A program made the position numbers and the translations under genes. 8,337 nucleotides of DNA from contig JAJZNH010000130.1 of assembly GCA_021811745.1 (NCBI GenBank), forward strand, positions 1 to 8,337, in the 5' to 3' direction. Source of the DNA: Acidobacteriota bacterium (GTDB lineage: Bacteria; Acidobacteriota; Terriglobia; Terriglobales; Acidobacteriaceae). The notes below the pieces were generated by a model, which was not told where the DNA came from, made no database searches, and saw only the letters and a list, made by a program, of their open reading frames with translations. Position 1 is the stretch's first letter; each line of letters begins with the position of its first letter. Positions 1 through 6,465 of this stretch are shown here, piece by piece.

Positions 1-1634
1 TGCGTGACGCCGCAGAGGTGGACGTTGATGCCCAGCTCCGCGAACATGGCAGCCTTGGTGGCGAGTGCCTTGTCGGCCAGCGCGGCCGTCGGCGCGTAGG
101 CTATGTTCACATGGTTGGCGCGGTGGCGGGCCATCATCTGGTTCTGGCTTACGCCGTGCAGCACCGCATGGACGATGGGCCATTGCGTGGTGGTCTCGCG
201 CCAGCGCCGCGCGGTCTCGGCCTCCGGCAGACTCACTACGGTGCCCCGGCCCATATCCACGTGCAGCGCGCCACCCTCAGCAAAGACGCGGCTCCAGACA
301 ATCTCGCCCGGCTTGCCGACTCCCTTGAGCGATCCACCGCCCAGCGGGAAGTACATGGCCGGCTGGCGCTCGCTGGTGGCTCCGGCATAGCCGCCGACGA
401 AGTGATTGGCAGGCGCTGCGCCGGAGATCTGCAAGAGCCAGACAAAGTCATCGACGCCGTCGCCCTTATAGTGCTCGCCCCAGCGAACATCGTGCAGCGT
501 CGTCGAGGGATCGAGGCCGAGCGCCTTCCAGCAGCGGTTGGTGATCATGGCATCCATGCCGGCGCACTCGTCCACTTCGTTGAAGTGCACCAGCGGACCG
601 CCCGCATATAGCTCTTCCTTCGTGCCCTCCGCATACACTGGCGGACGGTCGGCGTTGTTCAGCAGGCCCTCGGCCAGGTCGGAGGCGGGCACCATGTCCT
701 TGAGCCCCTGCTGGTACTGGATGCCCACTGCATCACAGCCAAACTCGCTGGCGATGCGCATCGCCGCAATATACATCTTGCACTGATCAAGCACCTGGTC
801 GAGCGTCAGTTCGGTTACCGGATCCTTGCCGAAGGCGAACTTGACACCCCTGGCGACCAGCCAGTCGTAGACAGCCTTAGCTTCGGCGTCGGAGACGGTG
901 CGCATCTTGGCCACCAGCGCCGACTGGCTCAGCCGCTCCTTGAAGATGCCGGCGGGGTTCAACAGCTCATCGTCGATGATGGCGTTGTACATGCCCATGC
1001 AGCCTTCGTCGAAGATGCCCATGATCGACTTGCGATAGCGAAGATCCGCGGCAAGCTCCGCGCCCAGCCTGGCACTCTCGGCGGGCAGTTTGCTGACGTC
1101 GAGAGCGCGCACGTGGCTGAGATCGTGAGTAATCTTGCCCTCGCGCAGCCATTGGTCTAGCGCGTTCAGAAAGTAGCTGTCGGTGAAGTCCTTGCTCCAG
1201 ATGGTCGAGAACTGCCTGCCGGCCTTGATGAGCGAGCCGTTCAGGTTGAGCAGGCCAACCAGCCCCGGCCACTGGCCGGACCAGTTGGCCGCGGTGAGGA
1301 TCGGTCCCTTGTGGCTGCGCAGGCCGGGCAGCACATGATGGCTGTATTGCCACGCTGCCGTGGCAAAAACCAGCCGCGCTTCGGGATGAATCTTCATGAA
1401 GACGTCCATCCCCATGCGCTGGGATGAGATGAAACCGTGCTTGTCCTTTTCGCTATACGCATGCGCGCGAACCAGCTTGATGCCCTTCTGCGCGAAGGCT
1501 GCCGTCAGCTTTTCTTCCATGTCGCGCTGCGCGGGCCAGCACACCTGATTAGCCGAAAGCCGCAAATCTCCGCTGGTGATGAGCAATACTTCACTGGCCG
1601 CCGGCTTGGCGACATCATTTCCGGGTACTGCCAT
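1..1634 (-). CDS. L-fucose/L-arabinose isomerase-like protein, 3' end beyond window
   Basis: The frame starts at ATG 1634 and stays open for 544 codons to the left edge, so the C-terminus is missing. AAGGAG lies 8 nt upstream of the start. The protein has no signal peptide and should be cytoplasmic. It resembles bacterial proteins annotated as fucose isomerase or L-fucose/L-arabinose isomerase family, which interconvert aldoses and ketoses with a divalent metal. Recognisable blocks are SGDLRLSANQVCWPAQ (21-36), WQYSHHVLPGL (95-105), ANWSGQWPGLVGLLNLNGS (116-134), FDEGCMGMYNAII (208-220), GIQYQQGLKD (304-313), HFNEVDECAGMD (350-361) and GVSQNQMMARHRANH (494-508). Acidic residues E353, D355, E356 and D361 and His504/His508 are candidate metal or catalytic residues, by inference only. 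It is the third gene behind two lyases, 180 nt after the second, which fits use of a sugar released by them. Substrate is unknown; family assignment is fairly secure, true isomerase activity less so. Confidence 0.8.
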   Translation of the reverse strand, partial: MAVPGNDVAKPAASEVLLITSGDLRLSANQVCWPAQRDMEEKLTAAFAQKGIKLVRAHAYSEKDKHGFISSQRMGMDVFMKIHPEARLVFATAAWQYSHHVLPGLRSHKGPILTAANWSGQWPGLVGLLNLNGSLIKAGRQFSTIWSKDFTDSYFLNALDQWLREGKITHDLSHVRALDVSKLPAESARLGAELAADLRYRKSIMGIFDEGCMGMYNAIIDDELLNPAGIFKERLSQSALVAKMRTVSDAEAKAVYDWLVARGVKFAFGKDPVTELTLDQVLDQCKMYIAAMRIASEFGCDAVGIQYQQGLKDMVPASDLAEGLLNNADRPPVYAEGTKEELYAGGPLVHFNEVDECAGMDAMITNRCWKALGLDPSTTLHDVRWGEHYKGDGVDDFVWLLQISGAAPANHFVGGYAGATSERQPAMYFPLGGGSLKGVGKPGEIVWSRVFAEGGALHVDMGRGTVVSLPEAETARRWRETTTQWPIVHAVLHGVSQNQMMARHRANHVNIAYAPTAALADKALATKAAMFAELGINVHLCGVT

Positions 1635-1814
1635 GCAATGATCTCCTTCTATCGAAGCTTCGTCCAAGATGAAATATACACCCCGATATGGGGAGTGTTT
1701 TCCGCACCCCTTCCAGGGTTACTTTTACGATAACTGCCGCAACTTTGGCGATGCTGCGCTGAATGCGCCTCTTGCAGCAGCAGCCGCGCTGTCGCGACGC
1801 CGCCCAAAAATCCC
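1635..1814 (-). promoter_or_regulatory. Leader of the isomerase-like gene with competing hairpins
   Basis: In minus-strand sense this 180-nt gap contains GGGGTG, then CACTCCCC, then GGGGTGT (plus-strand positions 1705-1710, 1690-1697 and about 1678-1684). The central CCCC block can pair with the upstream GGGG (6 bp with one bulged T, 7-nt loop) or with the downstream GGGG (CCCC/GGGG plus ACA/TGT around a 2-nt bulge, 5-nt loop), but not both. Neither hairpin is followed by a clean U-run. The ribosome binding site AAGGAG lies at 1643-1648. The arrangement could be an attenuator, a protein-binding site or chance; no known riboswitch was recognised. Confidence 0.3.
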
Positions 1815-3845
1815 CTATGCCTTTGAGAATTCGTAGGAAAGGTTCCCTTTCGCAACGGACTGCCTCGTATTCAGGCGAATGCGATAGATTGCGCTCCCCC
1901 AATCCTCGCGCAGATTCGGATCCGTAATCGCAATCTTCTCGACCACTGGCTTCAGCTCTGCGCCGCTGAATTTGAGCAGGGCGTCTTTGCCCTCACCCGA
2001 GGCCAGCCTCATGGTGATGCTTCCATCGGCGCTCACCGCAGGTATGCGCGAGGTCATGATCGAAAGGCTCACGGGAACCGCACGCTCCAGGTCGAAGTTC
2101 TCCTCAATCGTCACCTTGTCGTTGACGCGATCCAACGTCACCGTGCGCATCCACGAACGGATCCCGGCGTCTTTGGGATAGGCATCGGCTATGTTGAAGG
2201 AGACCTTCGCCTGCCGGTCGCTGGTCTCATAGCGTCGATCGGTCGCCCTGTATTGGACGCCGTTGTGCTGCATCACGCCGCCCACGGTCGGAAGGTTATG
2301 ATATGCCGATTGCATGGTCCAGATGGAGTAACGGTCGGCGCTGAAAGTCTTGGCGGTATACGCCTCCACACCCACATCAATCGCCACCGGCTGGCCGTCC
2401 TCGTAAATGACAAAATTGCCGGTGTCGTTATGACTGTGGCTGCGCCCGTTGTTCGCTGCCAGCACCGCGACATACATGCCATCTGTGGAACCCGCTTTTA
2501 CGCGCGCCGTCATCAGGCCGAAGTCCGGATACCACGCATCGCGGACCAGCACATCCTCCTGCCGCGCGCTGCGGATCTCATTGGCCGCCAGAATGGCGGG
2601 CAGCGACCGCGAGAGGCTGGGAAGGTGCATGTTCAATGCTTGTTGCAACCCTTCGCCGCGCGCCGCCCAGCCTGACTTCATTGCGTAGTAGGCTCCGAAG
2701 GCTTCGAGTTGCGCATCGTGAACGGCCTTGCCATAGCGGTAGAGCACATCTCCTTCCGGCGCCGCCTTGCCGTGGACATCGCCGTAGTCCACGTAGTCAT
2801 CCCCCGCGATGTGCACGTTGAGGATGAACCTTCCCATAGCGTCGATAAACGGGTCGGCAAAGATCTTCGTGGAGTTCCCCGTAGCCGACTCCAGTGTGCT
2901 CACACATTCAAAAAAGCATAAAGGCGAGCGGCTGAAGTAGCCGGGCCCCTCTTCTTCGCCCGCGTCGGGCCAATAGTCGTTCAGGTAGGCGTCCACGCTC
3001 CGGGTGATGCGCGTGATCTCGTGCAGGCGCAGTTGCGGATCTTCTTCGAGAATCAGATTGGCTATCAGCAGATTGGAGTTGATCCACGGCGTCCAGTTGT
3101 TCACCCGATCGTCGTGCCCCGGCTCGCCGAAGCCCATCCACCAGAAGTCGTTGCGGTTGCGCGCGGGGCCGAGAATGCGCCGTTCCGACTCGAGCACGAT
3201 GCGCTTGTTGATGAGCGGCGAAACCGTATCGAGTTGCTCGCCGAGCAGGTACTTCGTCCACGCCAGCAACTGCACAGTCTCCGCGCCGAACAGCTCCACA
3301 ACCGGATCGGTCACGTCGGGCAGGCCGGGCCCGGCCTTCTGCATGCCGAGGTGCGCGGGCGCTCCCCAAAAGCTTTCTTCGCAGATCAGCCAGACGCCAT
3401 TGGTGATGTCATCGAGGAAACGGCCTTTGCCTTCAAGGCACTCGGCAAGAACAAGGTGCTGCAGCTTCGAGCGCCGGCCAAAGTTCACGTCCTGATACCG
3501 GGTGCGATTGCCGTTGCGCTTGAACTCAAGAAAGCTGGTGGCCAGCAGAACCTGCCAGCCCTCTTTGCGCTCGGCCAGTGCCTTGTCGACGATGGCGGTG
3601 CGGATGTCGGCGGGAACGGCCTCCCAGGCGGCGCGCTCGCTGCATCGGGGATACGGATGCCACTGGTTGAGCGGGAGCAGCTTGCTCTGGAGAAACTCCT
3701 CAGTGTAAGTGGTGCTCAGGAGATTGTGCGGAGCCACGAGCGGCTGGTTCATCTGCCCTCCGAAGGAGAGGGCTCCCATGGAGCGAAGTAGTTTGTGTTG
3801 CCCTGCCAATGCGGCGCTGCCTGCCAGAAAATTCCTGCGATTCAT
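1815..3845 (-). CDS. Heparinase II/III family polysaccharide lyase, Tat-like N-terminus
   Basis: This 676-residue protein has the layout of heparinase II/III-type lyases, which cut uronic-acid-containing polysaccharides by beta-elimination. A helical toroid covers about residues 45-410 and a C-terminal beta-sandwich about 440-676. Visible family motifs are LVLAECLEGKGRFL (131-144), NNW (249-251), EEEGPGYF with Tyr303 (297-304), YGDVHGK (354-360) and HSHND (470-474), followed by Asp490 in AIDVG and His516 in YHNLP. By comparison with Pedobacter heparinase II, His470 would be catalytic and His472, Asp490 and His516 would bind zinc; Tyr303 is the likely catalytic Tyr. The N-terminus MNRRNFLAGSAALAG has a twin Arg and short hydrophobic run like a Tat signal, but no clear AxA cleavage site follows. 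AGAGGA lies 8 nt before the ATG. It follows another lyase by 92 nt, probably in one operon. Exact PL family and substrate cannot be assigned. Confidence 0.88.
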   Translation of the reverse strand: MNRRNFLAGSAALAGQHKLLRSMGALSFGGQMNQPLVAPHNLLSTTYTEEFLQSKLLPLNQWHPYPRCSERAAWEAVPADIRTAIVDKALAERKEGWQVLLATSFLEFKRNGNRTRYQDVNFGRRSKLQHLVLAECLEGKGRFLDDITNGVWLICEESFWGAPAHLGMQKAGPGLPDVTDPVVELFGAETVQLLAWTKYLLGEQLDTVSPLINKRIVLESERRILGPARNRNDFWWMGFGEPGHDDRVNNWTPWINSNLLIANLILEEDPQLRLHEITRITRSVDAYLNDYWPDAGEEEGPGYFSRSPLCFFECVSTLESATGNSTKIFADPFIDAMGRFILNVHIAGDDYVDYGDVHGKAAPEGDVLYRYGKAVHDAQLEAFGAYYAMKSGWAARGEGLQQALNMHLPSLSRSLPAILAANEIRSARQEDVLVRDAWYPDFGLMTARVKAGSTDGMYVAVLAANNGRSHSHNDTGNFVIYEDGQPVAIDVGVEAYTAKTFSADRYSIWTMQSAYHNLPTVGGVMQHNGVQYRATDRRYETSDRQAKVSFNIADAYPKDAGIRSWMRTVTLDRVNDKVTIEENFDLERAVPVSLSIMTSRIPAVSADGSITMRLASGEGKDALLKFSGAELKPVVEKIAITDPNLREDWGSAIYRIRLNTRQSVAKGNLSYEFSKA

Positions 3846-3885
3846 AAAATGGTTCCTCTTCTTGTGGGGATTCGTTTGCTCGTCT

Positions 3886-3931
3886 TGCCGGAGTGGCGTG
3901 CCGGGCGGCAGTTGCGGTGCCGCTCCGGCAC
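3886..3931 (-). promoter_or_regulatory. GC-rich intercistronic hairpin between the two lyase genes
   Basis: Positions 3898-3931 form a 13-bp stem in minus-strand RNA. GTGCCGG pairs with CCGGCAC and, after one bulged A, GCGGCA pairs with TGCCGC around a 7-nt loop. It begins 6 nt after the stop codon of the upstream lyase. The outer GTGCCGG arm could instead pair with a distal CTCCGGCA at 3886-3893, extended to 12 positions with one mismatch (arms 3919-3930 and 3886-3897). No U-run follows, so this is not a typical intrinsic terminator. A 3'-end stabiliser or a partial transcription block that unbalances the two lyases is more likely. The pairing is seen directly; its role is inferred. Confidence 0.5.
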
Positions 3932-3937
3932 GGCGTT

Positions 3938-5776
3938 CTATTGCGTGGCGCGCATGTGCATCACCACGCGGCCGGACTTATCAAAATGCATCTCGGCAGT
4001 CACGCGGGTGAATGCGGTGCCGTGATCGACGAGGGGCGTCTGGGTAATGGTGAACTTCACGGGCGCATCGACGGTAACGAGAAGGCGCGCGTTCTGGTAG
4101 TCGAACTCCAGCGTCCTGGCATCGATCTGGCGGCAGGTGCCGTGGGTCGGGAGAGACTCGATGATATCGGCCGGACCAGCTACGTCAAACTGGTCGTCGA
4201 TCTCAATCGAGCCGCCGTCTTTGCGGACAAAATGCATGGTCCTGACCAGCTTCTTCAGATTGGGATCGTTGTATGCGCTGGTAATATCCATCGAGATGGT
4301 GTCTTCCGCCGGCGTCAGCCTGGCTGTAGCAGGCGGCAGCTTCACTCTGGTCGCATCCAGTTGCAGCGTGCCGTCGACTTCCGGAACCGGATGGCCCCAG
4401 GAATTGATGAGCTTCGATTCAAGACGCCTGCGGCTGAAGGTGTCGGCGGTGTAGTAGCTCGGGCCGCCGGGGTCTCCGAGCGGCTGCGCGCCAATGTCGT
4501 TGTGGCTGTGCGGGCCGTTACCGTCATCCTTGATGGTGATGGCCAGATCGCCGCCGGGAACGGGACGGTCAACAAGGACGCCGGCGTCCGCGTAATACGT
4601 CCGGATGCCGATCAGGTCAGAGGAACTGCCTTCACCGTTGCCCTTCCACTGGGAATGCAGCGGGAAGGCGGCAAGCACGGCTTCAGGCAGAGCGCCTTCG
4701 AAGGGCGAGCGGCGCGGCGGCTCCAGCGTGCTGCCCATGCCGAGCTGGAAGATGCTGTTGATCGCGGCCAGCAGATTCGGGTCAGGCCGGCTTCCAAAGT
4801 GCGCATCGGCAAACGAAGCATAAACGCCGGGCATCATCGCGAACTGGAAGCCGAAGAGCGCGGCTTTGCGTGCCTTGGGCGTGTCGAAGAAATCGAGCTT
4901 GCCGCTGGTGGCCTGCCAGATCTCCTGGCGCAGTTCGACATAATTTGAGAAGCCATAGACCCAGTAGCCGATGCCCTCCTCGTCATAACCGCTGTCTTTG
5001 AAGCTGAACAGGTAATTGGGCGAGAAGTGCTCGGCAGCGGCCACATAGAGTGCGCGATCCTCGCGGCTGGGCAGAACGGCCAGCGCCGCGCCCACCGTGC
5101 CGTCGAGGCAAACGGAGTTCCAGTTGCTGTGCACGTGCAGCCAGGAGTCGGGATGGATGCCCTTGAAGGACTGCATCATGAAACCGAAGACGTGCGAATC
5201 CAGGCCGGCCATGGCGCGCTGGCGCACGTCGGCCGGCAGCTTGTCGCCCAGCAGGTAGAGGGCCTCGGCCACCACATGCGCCTGGCTGGCGGCATTCAGG
5301 TCAACGCGATGCATCGTGTGCGCCGGCTCAACCCACGAGCGCTGGGCTGAGAGCGCGTCCAGCTCTTCCTCGATGCGCGGCAGGAAGCGGCCCTTCCACT
5401 CGGCGCACTCGGCCAGAACCAGCGGCCCGAGCTGGCCATCGTGCGCGTGCATCATGGACTCGCCGGTCTTGCGGTCGCCGGTCTTGTAGTAGAGCTGATA
5501 GGCGTCGTCGTTCCACGGCGGCAGCGGGCTGGCGATGAACCTTTCAGCCTGCTCCACGCTGCTCTGGAAGTCGCGGGCCACCGGCTCCCAGGCAGCGCGG
5601 TCAGAACACGGCACGCCGAAGCTAGCCGGCTGCACAGGCAGCATCTGCGCAATCTGGGCGATGCGGGCGTCGCTGAGGCCGGGGTAAGTCTGCGCCCGGA
5701 CTAGCCCCGGCGCCGCGAGCAGGACGGCCAGGGTGGCGAGCGTGGCCTGCGTGAAAAGTGTCAAACGAGCAAACAT
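3938..5776 (-). CDS. Secreted heparinase II/III-like polysaccharide lyase
   Basis: The protein has 612 residues from the chosen start. Residues 1-28 are a classic Sec signal peptide with likely cleavage VRA/QT, so it acts in the periplasm or outside. A helical toroid (about 30-375) with LVLAECAEWKGRFL (119-132), HSNWN (216-220) and YDEEGIGYW with Tyr271 (264-272) precedes a beta-sandwich (about 385-612). HSHND lies at 423-427, with Asp435 and His462 as probable further zinc ligands by analogy with heparinase II. These enzymes cleave acidic glycans by beta-elimination. It shares order and motifs with the lyase encoded next, including CSxRAAWE near the N-terminus, so the two are distant paralogs. 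An oddity is that about seven residues normally present between the HSHND motif and the conserved Asp are absent. An ATG at 5974 would add 66 residues with no domain character and bury the signal peptide; AGGAGG 5 nt before 5776 supports the shorter form. First gene of the likely operon. Confidence 0.88.
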   Translation of the reverse strand: MFARLTLFTQATLATLAVLLAAPGLVRAQTYPGLSDARIAQIAQMLPVQPASFGVPCSDRAAWEPVARDFQSSVEQAERFIASPLPPWNDDAYQLYYKTGDRKTGESMMHAHDGQLGPLVLAECAEWKGRFLPRIEEELDALSAQRSWVEPAHTMHRVDLNAASQAHVVAEALYLLGDKLPADVRQRAMAGLDSHVFGFMMQSFKGIHPDSWLHVHSNWNSVCLDGTVGAALAVLPSREDRALYVAAAEHFSPNYLFSFKDSGYDEEGIGYWVYGFSNYVELRQEIWQATSGKLDFFDTPKARKAALFGFQFAMMPGVYASFADAHFGSRPDPNLLAAINSIFQLGMGSTLEPPRRSPFEGALPEAVLAAFPLHSQWKGNGEGSSSDLIGIRTYYADAGVLVDRPVPGGDLAITIKDDGNGPHSHNDIGAQPLGDPGGPSYYTADTFSRRRLESKLINSWGHPVPEVDGTLQLDATRVKLPPATARLTPAEDTISMDITSAYNDPNLKKLVRTMHFVRKDGGSIEIDDQFDVAGPADIIESLPTHGTCRQIDARTLEFDYQNARLLVTVDAPVKFTITQTPLVDHGTAFTRVTAEMHFDKSGRVVMHMRATQ

Positions 5777-5781
5777 GATTG

Positions 5782-5787
5782 CCTCCT
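5782..5787 (-). promoter_or_regulatory. Ribosome binding site fixing the lyase start at 5776
   Basis: AGGAGG in minus-strand sense sits 5 nt before the ATG at 5776, and that ATG opens directly onto a Sec signal peptide. This decides against the longer reading frame starting at 5974. Confidence 0.8.
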
Positions 5788-5897
5788 GTAAGTGTTGCCA
5801 GTGGCCGTCCCAGGATTTTCGGAACGTAACCAAGAACGCACGCGCTGCTGCGCCGTGATTACGCGCACAGAACAGCCCTGCTTTTTGCGAACGGTCG

Positions 5898-5906
5898 AGT
5901 GTAGCA
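5898..5906 (-). promoter_or_regulatory. Possible extended -10 promoter for the lyase operon
   Basis: TGCTACACT in minus-strand sense resembles an extended -10 element (TGn followed by a TATAAT-like hexamer), about 120 nt upstream of the lyase ATG. No good -35 hexamer is present at the right distance, so this is only a candidate. Confidence 0.2.
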
Positions 5907-6023
5907 GACGGCACGCGGGACTGGCGAAGGCGTAGAGCGGCCGGAAAACGTTCCCCCACTCGTCCCTCTGCCACCGCGTAACAGGATTGCTGACAAACCG
6001 CTGGAGCCCGCTAGCTATCCTGT

Positions 6024-6047
6024 GTCGGTTCGATCTCCGCCAGACCA
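6024..6047 (+). other. Degenerate tRNA/tmRNA 3'-end-like segment
   Basis: GGTTCGAT at 6027-6034 followed by CTCCGCCAGA and CCA at 6045-6047 looks like the T-loop and acceptor end of a tRNA or tmRNA. The T-stem would pair only about 3 bp (CGG/CCG), and no matching 5' acceptor strand, D-arm or anticodon arm was found upstream, so it is not a functional tRNA. It could be an attachment-site remnant or chance. Confidence 0.2.
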
Positions 6048-6097
6048 TCTTGTCCAGTTGTAGGTTTTTTTGAGCCTCGCACGATCAACGCGAACTC

Positions 6098-6118
6098 GGG
6101 GCAACTTCAGGGGCAACT
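6098..6118. repeat. Two direct copies of GGGGCAACT, 12-bp period
   Basis: GGGGCAACT occurs at 6098-6106 and again at 6110-6118, separated by TCA. Such a short tandem pair could be a binding site with roughly one helical turn between copies, or chance. No gene starts close by. Confidence 0.4.
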
Positions 6119-6339
6119 GAATTCGGACGATTGTCAGCCCAACTCCGCCATTTACACGGCAGTTATCGTCCGTCCGCATGAGTCCTGGACGACCATTTAG
6201 TAGAGTCCTCCGCCACCAAGATGCCCTGCCAAGCCCGTCGTGGTGAACGCATCGAATGTTCGACGCCGTCCGAGTTCCTCCATAACAACTTGAAATATAA
6301 AAGCTTATCCCCACATATTGCTCTTGTGTCGTCGACGAG

Positions 6340-6383
6340 GGGCCAAGGGTGGCAATGAGAACATTGCGCTCCCTCCGTGGCCC
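6340..6383 (-). terminator. Long imperfect hairpin downstream of the beta-helix gene
   Basis: In minus-strand sense the arms are GGGCCA/TGGCCC (outer, 6 bp), GGG/CCC (middle) and GCAATG/CATTGC (inner, 6 bp, loop TTCT), separated by small unpaired segments. It lies about 80 nt after the stop codon of the beta-helix gene, where a transcript end is expected. There is no following U-run, so it would be a non-canonical terminator or RNA-stabilising 3' structure. It is nearly symmetric and would fold on either strand. Confidence 0.45.
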
Positions 6384-6465
6384 GTAACTGAACCGTATTT
6401 GCCTTCAGGCCGCTTTCGTCCGCGCACCTTAAAACCCTGAAAACGGATGCAGCGCGGCTTCCCCA

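Larger units (their letters stand above)
5777..6465. other. Long gap between beta-helix gene and lyase operon, no convincing gene
   Basis: No open frame here has a signal peptide, a known domain and a good start. A 99-codon minus-strand frame (6314 to 6015) would need a GTG start and resembles antisense reading of a tRNA-like end. The stretch contains a long hairpin (6340-6383), an 8-bp inverted repeat (6124-6131 with 6165-6172), two direct copies of GGGGCAACT (6098-6106 and 6110-6118), a 7-T run (6065-6071) and a degenerate tRNA-3'-end-like segment (6024-6047). The promoter of the lyase operon should lie at its lower-coordinate end. Confidence 0.6.

Noticed and set aside
18..1353. Short frames on both strands across the isomerase-like gene
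   Set aside because: The single uninterrupted 544-codon minus-strand frame with recognisable family motifs explains the whole region.
3021..4948. Long plus-strand frames opposite the lyases (3021-3791, 256 codons; 3893-4948, 351 codons)
   Set aside because: They are antisense to two well-supported lyase genes, have low-complexity Arg/Gly/Ala-rich composition without domains, and arise from the high GC content.
5777..5974. N-terminal extension of the first lyase from ATG 5974
   Set aside because: It adds 66 residues without domain character ahead of a clear signal peptide, whereas 5776 has AGGAGG at 5 nt.
6015..6314. 99-codon minus-strand frame
   Set aside because: GTG start, no recognisable motif, and its C-terminal end reads through the tRNA-like segment, a known source of false frames.
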